DNA of 64,000 nucleotides, taken from NCBI RefSeq assembly GCF_000280905.1, contig NZ_ALAP01000078.1:186001-250000 (forward strand), written 5' to 3'. This document shows, one piece after another, positions 25,124 to 32,781 of this stretch. The DNA comes from Streptomyces sp. AA1529 (GTDB lineage: Bacteria > Actinomycetota > Actinomycetes > Streptomycetales > Streptomycetaceae). The notes beneath the pieces were generated by a model, which was given only the letters and a program-made list of their open reading frames with translations, was not told the DNA's origin and ran no database searches. Position 1 is the stretch's first letter, and each line of letters begins with the position of its first letter. Both the position numbers and the translations under genes were made by a program.

Positions 25124-26059
25124 TCACTCCATGGTGAGCACCAGTTTGCCGTCCAGTCCGCCGGCTTCCCCGGCCCGGTGCGCCTCGGCCGCCTCGGCGA
25201 GCGGGAAGGGCGCGTGGAGCGGCACCTCGAGGGTGCCGCGCCGCAGCAGGGCCAGGGCCTGGTCGAGCGCGGCTCCGGTGCGCCGGAGGCCGTCCCCGCC
25301 GCCGGAGAACCTGGCCCCGTGTGCCTGCGCGGCCTGCGGGGAGGCGAGGGTGAGGACCCGTGCGGCGCCGCCGCGGGCGAGCCGTACCGAGTCACCGAGC
25401 ACGTCGGCTCCCGAGACGTCCAGTACCGCGTCCACCCCGTGCGGCGCGGCGGCCGCCACCCGCTCGGGCCAGCCCTCGCCGTAGCGGACGGGTACGGCCC
25501 CCAGCCGGCTCAGCCGCTGGTGGACCCGCTCCGCCGCGGTGCCGACCAGCTGCGCGCCCCGGGCGAGCGCGAACTGGACGGCGAGGTTGCCGACGGCGCC
25601 GCCCGCGCCGTGCACGAGCAGGGTCTCCCCCGCGGCGACGTCCAGTTCCTCCAGGGCGCGGTAGGCGGCCTCCGCGGCGGAGGGCAGCCCGGCGGCGCGG
25701 TGCACGTCCAGGTCGCCGGGGCGCAGCCGCAGCATGTCGAGGTCGGCGACGAGCAGCGTGGCGTAGGCCTGCGAGGCGTGGCCGAAGACCTCGTCGCCCG
25801 GCTCCAGGCTGCTGACGCCGTCGCCGACCGCCTCGACGGTGCCCGCGAACTCCGACCCGGGGATGTGCGGCAGCGGCACCGGCATGACGGCGGCCAGGGC
25901 GCCGCTGCGCAGCTTCCAGTCCAGCGGGTTGACGCCCGCGGCCCGGACGGCGACGCGGACCTGGTCGGGGTCCGGTTCGGGGACGTCGATACCGGTGAGC
26001 CGGAGCACTTCGGGGCCGCCGTACGCGGCGAAGGCGATGGCCTCGGGCATGGCGAGCAC
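25124..26059 (-). CDS. NADP-dependent quinone oxidoreductase-like (MDR family)
   Basis: This 311-residue zinc-independent medium-chain dehydrogenase/quinone-oxidoreductase-like protein has AYGGPEVL at the N-terminus, PGSEFAGTVEAVGDG, and a nucleotide-binding segment LLVHGAGGAVGNLAVQFA. No zinc-ligand Cys/His set is visible. It is probably a cytoplasmic NADPH-dependent reductase of quinones or enones. A GTG at 26059 has AGGA five bases upstream; an ATG at 26050 is the alternative. It lies downstream of a MarR gene on the same strand and may be its target. Confidence 0.85.
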   Translation of the reverse strand: MLAMPEAIAFAAYGGPEVLRLTGIDVPEPDPDQVRVAVRAAGVNPLDWKLRSGALAAVMPVPLPHIPGSEFAGTVEAVGDGVSSLEPGDEVFGHASQAYATLLVADLDMLRLRPGDLDVHRAAGLPSAAEAAYRALEELDVAAGETLLVHGAGGAVGNLAVQFALARGAQLVGTAAERVHQRLSRLGAVPVRYGEGWPERVAAAAPHGVDAVLDVSGADVLGDSVRLARGGAARVLTLASPQAAQAHGARFSGGGDGLRRTGAALDQALALLRRGTLEVPLHAPFPLAEAAEAHRAGEAGGLDGKLVLTME

Positions 26060-26186
26060 CTGCTTCCTGTGCGTGGGGGGAACGGAACTCCCCGCCCCGC
26101 GTTCCCGGCACGCCTCCTCCCATGCCCGCCGGCCGGGTTCCGCACCGGTCGTCTCCGACCGGCGGGCTTCCGGGCCGGCGGGGGGC

Positions 26187-26681
26187 TCAGTCGGCCTCCT
26201 CCCGCAGCCGCCGCAGGTGCCGCTCCTGGAGTTCGCGGCTGCGCCGGGCGAAGTCCAGCAGGAGCTCCAGTTCGGGCAGCGAGTAGCGCTCCAGGAGGGC
26301 CGCGCCCTCCTGCGCGAGCGGGCCGTAGAGGTCGCCGGCGCCGCGCTGGGTCCGCTCGGTGGCGCGGACGACGGACTTGCGGCGGTCGCGCGGGTCCGGC
26401 TCGCGGGTGAGGTAGCCGAGCCGGGCCAGCCTGTCGAGCATCGCGGTGACGCTGCCGGTGGTCAGGCCGAGCGCGGCGCCCAGCTGGCTGGGGGTGGCGC
26501 TGTCGCGCTGGGTGAGGACGTCGAGGCAGTGCAGGTCGGTGCGGTTGATGCCGAGCCGGTCGGCGGCGGCGGCGTCCACCGCGTCGGTCGCGCCCTGCAG
26601 GGCGCGGACCTCGGCGCCGAGCTGCTGTCGCAGCGCGTTCTCCTTCGGTTCGCGCGGCGGAGCGTCCTGGTCACTTGACAT
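26187..26681 (-). CDS. MarR-family regulator
   Basis: This 164-residue winged-helix repressor of the MarR family has the recognition helix region QLGAALGLTTGSVTAMLDRLARLGYLTREPDPRDRRKS, followed by VVRATERT, which is typical of the wing and dimer domain. Such proteins repress themselves and neighbours until an aromatic ligand binds. Inverted repeats at 26673-26687 and 26718-26752 around its start are likely operators. Divergent or adjacent targets would be the hypothetical gene at 26799 and the oxidoreductase. Confidence 0.9.
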   Translation of the reverse strand: MSSDQDAPPREPKENALRQQLGAEVRALQGATDAVDAAAADRLGINRTDLHCLDVLTQRDSATPSQLGAALGLTTGSVTAMLDRLARLGYLTREPDPRDRRKSVVRATERTQRGAGDLYGPLAQEGAALLERYSLPELELLLDFARRSRELQERHLRRLREEAD

Positions 26682-26687
26682 ACAAGT
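26673..26687. promoter_or_regulatory. Candidate MarR operator overlapping the marR start
   Basis: ACTTG-N5-CAAGT forms a perfect inverted repeat that covers the marR ATG. Binding would block translation initiation or transcription start. Confidence 0.5.
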
Positions 26688-26717
26688 ATCTCGACTCTCA
26701 AACTAAAGGCGTCCGGT

Positions 26718-26752
26718 TACCTTGGCTTCCAAGATAACCGGTTTCCAAGGTA
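26718..26752. promoter_or_regulatory. Second MarR-type palindrome cluster
   Basis: CTTGG-CTT-CCAAG (26721-26733) is nested in a wider TACCTTGG / CCAAGGTA pair (26718-26725 and 26745-26752). It sits in the divergent promoter region. Confidence 0.5.
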
Positions 26753-26798
26753 TTCCCACCATCGGGTTGTTGCCCGGGTTCCAGAGAGGAACACTGCG

Positions 26799-27296
26799 AT
26801 GAGCAACCAGCACACGGAACACACACCGGACCGTCCAGAGGAGCAGGTCGAGCAGGTCGAAGCCTTCTACACCAATGTGAAGCGGCTGGGCCACTGGACC
26901 CGGTCCCGCACCATCGAGGTGCGCACCCGGCGCTCCTCCGTCCACCTCGACCTGCGCTCCGCCCAGCTCCCCGAGGGCGAGATCGAGCTGCGGCTGCACA
27001 GCGAGCGCAGCACCCTCAAGCTCCTGCTCCCCGAGGACGCGGTCCTCCAGGAGTCCGAGCTGACCCTGGTCGGACGCTGCAAGGTCAAGGACCGCGAACG
27101 GCACAACGAGCACCGCGGCCGCGTCGTGCGGCTCACCGGGACGCTCCAGCACGGCGAGATCCGCGTCGCCCGCGGCGGAGTCGCCACGCTCAGCGCGATG
27201 TTCTCCCGCGAGTTCCTCGACGACGCCCGCACCGCGCACCGGGACGGCACCGAACCGGTACTGCCCGACCCCGGCAAGGAGCACGGGACACCGTAG
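26799..27296 (+). CDS. Hypothetical protein, beta-rich
   Basis: This 165-residue protein has no signal peptide or membrane segment. After an acidic N-terminus (EHTPDRPEEQVEQVEAFY) it shows short alternating strands (RTIEVRTRRSSVHLDLRSA, EIELRLHSERSTLKLLLPED) like a small beta-helix or LiaF/DUF1707-style sheet. It starts at an ATG with GAGAGGA eight bases upstream, divergent from marR, with the palindromes between them. It is a possible target of that regulator. Function unknown. Confidence 0.7.
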   Translation: MSNQHTEHTPDRPEEQVEQVEAFYTNVKRLGHWTRSRTIEVRTRRSSVHLDLRSAQLPEGEIELRLHSERSTLKLLLPEDAVLQESELTLVGRCKVKDRERHNEHRGRVVRLTGTLQHGEIRVARGGVATLSAMFSREFLDDARTAHRDGTEPVLPDPGKEHGTP

Positions 27297-27487
27297 ACCG
27301 GGCACCAGCGCGGGCCGCGGACGAGCCCGCCGGCCCGAGCTCTCCAACCGCCCTCGAGCACGCGCCCGTAGCCTGCCCCTCCGGCACCGGAACCTGCCGG
27401 TCATGGCGGGTGCGGCCGGTCGTCCGGACGACCGGCCGCATCGCCGGTACCGCCCGGTACCGCCCGGCACGCGCAGGGGGCGCCCGC

Positions 27488-27723
27488 ATGACTCCGGAGC
27501 AGGTCCAGTCCTTCTTCGCGGCGCTCGCCGCCGTCCTGGTGCTCGGCCGGCTGCTGGGCGCGGCGGCGCGCCGGCTCGGACAGCCCCCGGTGGTGGGCGA
27601 ACTGCTCGCCGGGGTGCTCCTGGGGCCCACCCTGTTCGACGGCGCGGCGGCCCGCTTCCTCTTCCCGGCCGACATCCGGCCCCTGCTCGCGGCACTGGCG
27701 GACCTGGGGCTGGTGCTGTTCAT
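27488..27723 (+). pseudogene. Cation/proton antiporter, 5' part (split by insertion)
   Basis: These are the first 78 codons plus two bases of a CPA2-type Na+(K+)/H+ antiporter. The sequence begins MTPEQVQSFFAALAAVLVLG and contains the family's RLGQPPVVGELLAGVLLGPTLF loop. The reading frame breaks at base 27723 inside a membrane helix (DLGLVLF). Joining it to 29109 restores an ATG codon and an open frame of 438 residues. The separate 5' part would make a truncated, non-functional fragment. Confidence 0.92.
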
Positions 27724-29108
27724 CGTGACTCCTTCGTGGATATCCCCACCTTCAGGTGGGGAGGAAGCGGAGCACCTGCGAAGCAGGGCAACGGGCTGTG
27801 ATTCGCCCCCAGGGCGGACCGCAGTGCTCTGACCCGCAGGTTTGATCTCCACCTGCGTCTGGCTAGTTTGTGAGCCATGACCACGGCTCACGTGAAGCGG
27901 GCGTTCAAGTACCGCTTCTACCCGACGGATGCGCAGGCAGCAGAGCTGTCGCGCACCTTCGGGTGTGTGCGGAAGGTCTACAACCTGGCGCTCGCGGCCC
28001 GCACCGAGGCGTGGGCGCGGGGTGAGCGGGTCAACTACAACCAGACGTCGGCGCTTCTGACCGTGTGGAAGAAGACTGAGGAGCTGGCCTACCTGTCCGA
28101 GGTGTCCTCGGTGCCGTTGCAGCAGACGCTGCGGCACTTGCAGGTGGCGTTCACCAACTTCTTCGGGAAGCGGGCCAAGTACCCGCGTTTCAAGTCCCGC
28201 AAGAAGTCCAGGAAGTCCGCCGAGTACACGACCAGTGCGTTCCGGTACCGGGACGGCAGGATCACCCTGGCCAAGATGACCGAGCCACTGGACATCGTGT
28301 GGTCCCGGCCACTGCCCGAGGGTGTGTCTCCGTCCACGGTCACCGTGTCGCAGGACAGCGCGGGACGTTGGTTTGTGTCGATACTGTGCCACGACCCGGC
28401 CGTGAAGCCGCTGCCCGCCACCAGGTGCGGCGGTCGGCATCGACGTGGGCCTGACCCACCTGCTGACCCTCTCAACCGGCGAGAAGCTCGCCAACCCCCG
28501 GCACGAGCGCCGCGACCGTGCACGTCTCGCCCTGGCCCAGCGCCGCCTGGCGAAGAAGGCCAAGGGCGACGGCGCCAACCGGGCCAAGGCCCGGCGCAAG
28601 GTCGCCAGGATCCACGCCCGGATCACCGACCGGCGCCGTGACCACCTGCACAAGCTGACCACTCGACTCGTGCGTGAAAACCAAACGCTCGTGATCGAGG
28701 ACCTGACCGTGCGCAACATGGTCAAGAACCGCAGCCTGGCCCGCGCCATCTCCGACGCCGCATGGTCCGACTTCCGGAACATGCTGGAGTACAAAGCTGC
28801 CTGGTACGGGCGGGAAGTGGTCGCGGTGGACCGCTTCTTCCCCTCCTCCAAGCTGTGCTCCGCCTGCGGCACTATCGCATCGAAGATGCCCCTGCACGTC
28901 CGCACCTGGACGTGCGGCTGCGGAATCACCCACGACCGCGACGTGAACGCGGCGAAGAACCTGCTGGCGGCCGGGCTGGCCGTGTCTGTCTGTGGAGCTG
29001 GTGTAAGACCTCAACGGAGTTCTCCGGGCGGGCAGTCGGCGGCGAAGCAGAAAACCCCACGGCGCGAGCCGTAGGAATCCCCTCCCTTCAGGGAGGGGAG
29101 GATGTCAA
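27724..29108 (+). mobile_element. IS200/IS605-family element carrying only tnpB (1,385 bp)
   Basis: The element lies directly after TTCAT (27719-27723), the probable insertion target, and ends in TCAA (29105-29108). Hairpins lie near both ends: CCCCACC-TTCA-GGTGGGG at 27744-27761 and CCCCTCCC-TTCA-GGGAGGGG at 29079-29098. A GAAT directly precedes the right hairpin, as in IS608, where GAAT pairs with the TCAA cleavage site. There is no target duplication, as expected for single-strand transposition. No tnpA is present, so movement would need a transposase in trans. Removing it restores the antiporter exactly. Confidence 0.9.
27877..29074 (+). pseudogene. tnpB: tnpB RNA-guided nuclease gene with a frameshift
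   Basis: This gene would encode a TnpB protein of about 399 residues, the IS605 accessory nuclease and Cas12 ancestor. The first 182 or so residues (MTTAHVKRAFKYRFYPTDAQ...) read in one frame; the rest needs the +1 frame. The change can be placed at about 28423, where one extra A lies between ACC and GGT. Without it the junction reads PATGAAVGIDVG, the normal RuvC start. Downstream, RuvC Asp (GIDVG), Glu (VIEDLT) and Asp (HDRDVNAAKNLL), and the zinc finger CSACG...CGCG, are all intact. It is likely inactive unless the shift is a sequencing error. GC is lower than in its neighbours. Confidence 0.9.
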
Positions 29109-29128
29109 GTTCCTGGTCGGCTACGAGT
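28960..29128 (+). ncRNA. Predicted omegaRNA (reRNA) at the tnpB 3' end
   Basis: In IS200/IS605 elements the tnpB 3' end plus right-end hairpin gives an RNA whose guide begins exactly at the element border. Here the guide would start at 29109 (GTTCCTGGTCGGCTACGAGT) and match the host antiporter that follows TTCAT, the presumed target-adjacent motif. The 5' boundary is only approximate. Expression is not shown. Confidence 0.4.
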
Positions 29129-30189
29129 TGGACCTGACCCGGCTGCGCGGCACCGAACGCCTCGCGGTCTCCGTGTCCCTGTGCTCGGTGCTGGTGCCGC
29201 TGCTGCTGGGCGGGCTGCTGGCGCTGCACCTCGCCGACCGGCACGCCACCGGCGGCCGCGCCGCGTTCGTGCTCTTCCTCGGCGCCGCGATGGCGGTCAC
29301 CGCCTTCCCCGTGCTGGCCCGCATCCTCGCCGACAGCGGGCTGGGGCGTACCCGGATCGGCGGCATCGCGCTCGCCTGCGCCGCGCTCGACGACGTCCTC
29401 GCCTGGTCCCTGCTGGCGGTCGTCGCCACCGTCGCGGGCGGCGGCGGCCAGTGGCGGATGCTGCTGGCGCCCGGCTATCTGGCCCTCATGCTGTGCGTCG
29501 TACGGCCCGGCCTGCGGTGGCTCTTCCACCGGCCCGGCACCGCGCGACGGGCCGGGTGGCAGGGGTGGACGCGCGACCATGTGACCGCCGACCAGCTCGT
29601 CGTGGTCCTGGCCGGGCTGCTGCTCTCGTCCCTGGCCACCGCCTGGCTGGGCGCCCACTTCGCCTTCGGTGCCTTCCTGTTCGGCGCCGTGCTGCCCCGC
29701 GACACCTCCCGGCAGCTGCGCCTCCAGCTCACCGACCGGCTGGAATACCTCACCCGGCTCCTGCTGCTGCCGGCCTTCTTCGTCGTCGCCGGGCTCCAGG
29801 TGGACCTCTCCCGCACCGGAGTCCGCGGCCTGGGCGAACTCGGGCTGATCCTGCTGACCGCGGTGACCGGCAAGTTCGCCGGCGCCTACGCGGGCGCCCG
29901 GCTCAACCGGGTGCCGCCCGTGCAGAGCGGACTGCTGGCCGCGCTGCTGAACACCCGCGGCCTGACGGAGCTCGTCATCCTGACCGTAGGACTGCAACTG
30001 GGCGTCCTGGACCGCGAGCTGTACGGCCTGCTGGTCGTCATGGCCCTGCTCACCACCGTCATGACGGGACCGCTGCTGCGGCTGCTCGGCCGCCGCCGCG
30101 GCGGCCCGACGGCGCTGGGCGACTTCGACCACCCGGCGGAGCGCCCCCGGCGCACCCGCGCCACCCCGGCGACCGCCCGGAAAGGCTGA
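29109..30189 (+). pseudogene. Cation/proton antiporter, 3' part
   Basis: This is the remaining 360 codons of the antiporter. It continues FLVGYELDLTRLRGTERLAV and then about ten hydrophobic helices up to the last (VVMALLTTVMTGPLLRLL). It contains the conserved stretch LAGLLLSSLATAWLGAHFAFGAFLFGAVLPRD of CPA2 transporters. Without the 5' part it has no start of its own; any GTG inside would make a fragment lacking the first helices. The reconstructed protein would exchange H+ for Na+ or K+ across the membrane. Confidence 0.92.
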
Positions 30190-30319
30190 GCGGGTGATGT
30201 CCTCCAGGTCGGCCGCCGATCCCCGCCGCCCGCCCTCGGCGGATCGCGGGCCATGGTTCCGTCCCGCTCTTCCTGCCAGACTGGCCGCGGAGTCGGCCTG
30301 AGACCGGGGGGGAACAGGT

Positions 30320-30760
30320 GTGAACGCTGTGTGGGCGAGTGTGGTCGCAGTGATCGGGACGCTGCTGGGGGCCCTCACCACTGGTCTGTTGCAGCGCTGG
30401 GTGTCCTCCCGTGCCGAGCACACGGCCCGGATCCAGAGACTTCAGGACGCTGCGACCAGCCTGGCGGACGCGTTGACGGACTATCGCGGGCGGCTCTACT
30501 GGGAGACACGTCTGGCCACGCAGGACGAGGGGACGCCCGAGCAGGAGGAGGCCACCCACGAGAGCTGGGCGGCCCGGTCACGGGTGAACTACGCCATCAA
30601 CCGGCTGCTCCTGGCCACGCAGGACGAACGCATCCTCCGGCTCGCGACCGAGGCCCGCAACGCGACATTCGACGTGCAGACCGGCACGTGCGCGCCGCCT
30701 GATGCCCGGGAGCAGCAGTTCGCCTTCCTGACGGCGGTCGCCGAGGCGTCGCGGAGCTGA
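30320..30760 (+). CDS. Small membrane-anchored hypothetical protein
   Basis: This 146-residue protein has one N-terminal transmembrane segment (VWASVVAVIGTLLGALTTGLLQ) followed by a charged helical domain rich in Arg, Glu and Ala. Start GTG with GGGGGGG upstream. The helical part (RIQRLQDAATSLADALTDYRGRLYWET) could form a coiled coil. It resembles small streptomycete membrane proteins of unknown role. A strong hairpin follows. Confidence 0.72.
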   Translation: MNAVWASVVAVIGTLLGALTTGLLQRWVSSRAEHTARIQRLQDAATSLADALTDYRGRLYWETRLATQDEGTPEQEEATHESWAARSRVNYAINRLLLATQDERILRLATEARNATFDVQTGTCAPPDAREQQFAFLTAVAEASRS

Positions 30761-30795
30761 GGGGCTGCCGGTGCGGCCGGGCCGACGGCGGTCAG

Positions 30796-30838
30796 CCTGC
30801 TCGGGCCCGTCCCGGGTCCGGGGACGGGCCCGAGCAGG
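30796..30838. terminator. 18-bp bidirectional hairpin
   Basis: 30796-30813 and 30821-30838 are perfectly complementary with a 7-base loop, between convergent genes. Confidence 0.85.
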
Positions 30839-30848
30839 CAGCGCGGCG

Positions 30849-31715
30849 TCAGCCCAGTGCGGCCTCCGCCAGCAGGTCGAGCTGTTCGGGTGCGGCGGTG
30901 CAGGGGAAGACCAGCAGCTCGTCGCAGCCGGCCGCGGCGTAGGCGGCGGCCGTCTCGCGCAGGGAGTCCGCGTCGGTGAGGACGGCCTTGGCCGCCATCT
31001 CGGCCTTGGGGCCGATGAACGCGTAGTAGGCGCGCAGATAGCGCTCGGCGGTGGCGCGTGCCTCCGGACCCAGGCAGGCGTAGACCAGCGCGACCAGTCG
31101 CGGACTGTCGGTGCGGCCCTCGGCGCGCCAGGCGGCGCGGGCCTGCTGCGCCAGGTCGGCGTAGGCCGTGGCCGAGCTTCCGCCCGCGATCCAGCCGCCC
31201 GCGTGCCGCGCTGCCCGCCGCATCGCCGCCGGAGTGTGGCCGCCGACGATCAGTTCCGGGCCCGGCGCCGCCGGGAAGGGCCCGATGCCCGCGACACCGG
31301 TGTCGGTCTGCTTGCCGTCCCAGACGTTGCGCAGTTCGGTCAGCAGCGCGTCCAGCCGGCGCCCCCGGTCGTGGTATGCGGCACCGGTCGCCTGGAAGTC
31401 GTCCTCGCGGCCGCCCGCCGCGGCGCCGACCACCAGCCGGCCGCCGGAGATCTCGTGCAGGGTGGCGAGCTGCTTGGCCAGCAGCGCGGTGCCGGGCCGG
31501 TAGGCGGCCAGCAGGACGCTGGTCGTCAGCCGGATCCGTTCGGTGACGGCCGCGGCCGCGGTGAGCGCGGTGAGCGGTTCGTAGCTGTCGTAGACGAGCC
31601 GGTCCAGGACGCCCAGCGTCGAGAAGCCGTGCTCCTCGGCGCGGGCCGCCCACCGGACGAGGCGCCGCCCGTCGACGTCGGGCACGGTGGTGGGCAGACC
31701 CACTCCGATCTCCAC
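30849..31715 (-). CDS. LLM-class (luciferase-like, F420-dependent) oxidoreductase
   Basis: This 288-residue TIM-barrel protein of the bacterial-luciferase-like family contains MEIGVGLPTTVPD at the N-terminus, RLVVGAAAGGREDDFQATG and LIVGGHTPAAMRRAARHAGGWI. Actinobacterial members mostly use F420, some FMN. It may reduce or oxidise a polyketide intermediate. It is the last gene of the minus-strand operon halogenase-POT transporter-O-methyltransferase-LLM and starts 20 bp after the methyltransferase stop. Confidence 0.87.
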   Translation of the reverse strand: MEIGVGLPTTVPDVDGRRLVRWAARAEEHGFSTLGVLDRLVYDSYEPLTALTAAAAVTERIRLTTSVLLAAYRPGTALLAKQLATLHEISGGRLVVGAAAGGREDDFQATGAAYHDRGRRLDALLTELRNVWDGKQTDTGVAGIGPFPAAPGPELIVGGHTPAAMRRAARHAGGWIAGGSSATAYADLAQQARAAWRAEGRTDSPRLVALVYACLGPEARATAERYLRAYYAFIGPKAEMAAKAVLTDADSLRETAAAYAAAGCDELLVFPCTAAPEQLDLLAEAALG

Positions 31716-31734
31716 AGTCGGTCTCCTTGTGTCG

Positions 31735-32781
31735 TCAGGACGTGACGGCCGTCGGCTTGCGGGCGGCCAGGAGCGTGTTGCCCAGCGGCAGCGGCCGGGA
31801 GGTCACCCCGGTGAATCCGGCCTGCTCCATCCACCCGGCGCAGTGGTCCGGGTGGTATCCGGCTCCCGCCGGGGTCATGACCAGCATGTGCAGGCTGGCG
31901 ATCAGCGAGGCCAGTTCGGGCTTGTCGCCGTTCATCGGGTCGTAGACGAGCAGCGCCCCGCCCGCGTGCACGGCCGCGTACGCCTTTTCGATCAGCGCGC
32001 GGCGCTCGTCGCGGGAGAAGTCGGCCAGGACATGGCCGATGACGACGACGTCGGCGGGCGGCAGCGGGTCGGTGAAGAAGTCGCCGCCGACGAAGCCGGT
32101 ACGGTCGGCCACCCCCAGGTCCGCGGTGTGCTCGGCGCAGGGTCCGGCGTTCTGCGGCCGGTCGAAGACGGTGGCCGTCAGCCCGGGGCGCTCGCGCACG
32201 ATGCGCGCCGCCAGGTTGCCGCGGGCGCCGCCCACGTCGGTGAGGGTGGCGTATCCGGACCAGTCGAGCGCCGCCAGCAGATGCGGGATCAGCGGCTGGC
32301 TGAGCGAGTCCTGCATGGCCAGGAACATCCGGCGGGCCTGCGGGTCGCTGAGCATGGCCTCGAAGTCGCCCTCGGCCTGCGGTTCCCCGGTGCGCAGCGC
32401 CTCGGTGAGCCGCCCCCAGGCGGGGTAGAGGACGAACCCCGCGCCCTCCAGGAAGCCGCCCTGGTAGTCGGGGCCGCGGACCAGGTGCCGCTGGGCGGTG
32501 TCGCTGTTGCGGTAGCGGCCGTACTGCCGCTCCAGCAGGCCGACGGCGGTCAGCGCGTCGAAGAAGTCGGAGGCGGCCCGCGGGTGCAGACCCAGCGCGG
32601 CGCGCAGTTCCTCGGCCTCCGCACTGCCGTCGGCGGTCTGCGCGAGGGCGGAGAAGACGCCCAGCTCCAGCGCGCTCAGCAGCAGTTTGGAGGCCGCGAA
32701 GCCGAGCCCCAGCCGGGCCAGCTCCGAGGTCTGGGGGGTGTCGAGGGTGGCGGACTCGGGTGCCGGGGGCAGCGAGGTCAT
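31735..32781 (-). CDS. SAM-dependent O-methyltransferase 3
   Basis: This 348-residue methyltransferase has the same family plan as those at 21089 and 23968. Motifs include SRLGLGFAASKLLLSALELGVF (as LARLGLGFAASKLL), the SAM site LTDVGGARGNL and HVLADFSRDERRA. Its ATG overlaps the transporter stop (ATGA). Three related methyltransferases in one cluster suggest methylation at several phenolic positions. Confidence 0.92.
   Translation of the reverse strand: MTSLPPAPESATLDTPQTSELARLGLGFAASKLLLSALELGVFSALAQTADGSAEAEELRAALGLHPRAASDFFDALTAVGLLERQYGRYRNSDTAQRHLVRGPDYQGGFLEGAGFVLYPAWGRLTEALRTGEPQAEGDFEAMLSDPQARRMFLAMQDSLSQPLIPHLLAALDWSGYATLTDVGGARGNLAARIVRERPGLTATVFDRPQNAGPCAEHTADLGVADRTGFVGGDFFTDPLPPADVVVIGHVLADFSRDERRALIEKAYAAVHAGGALLVYDPMNGDKPELASLIASLHMLVMTPAGAGYHPDHCAGWMEQAGFTGVTSRPLPLGNTLLAARKPTAVTS

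Noticed and set aside
27488-30189. Treating the two antiporter parts as two separate small transporters
   Set aside because: The second part has no start of its own and the two join in frame exactly at the element borders.
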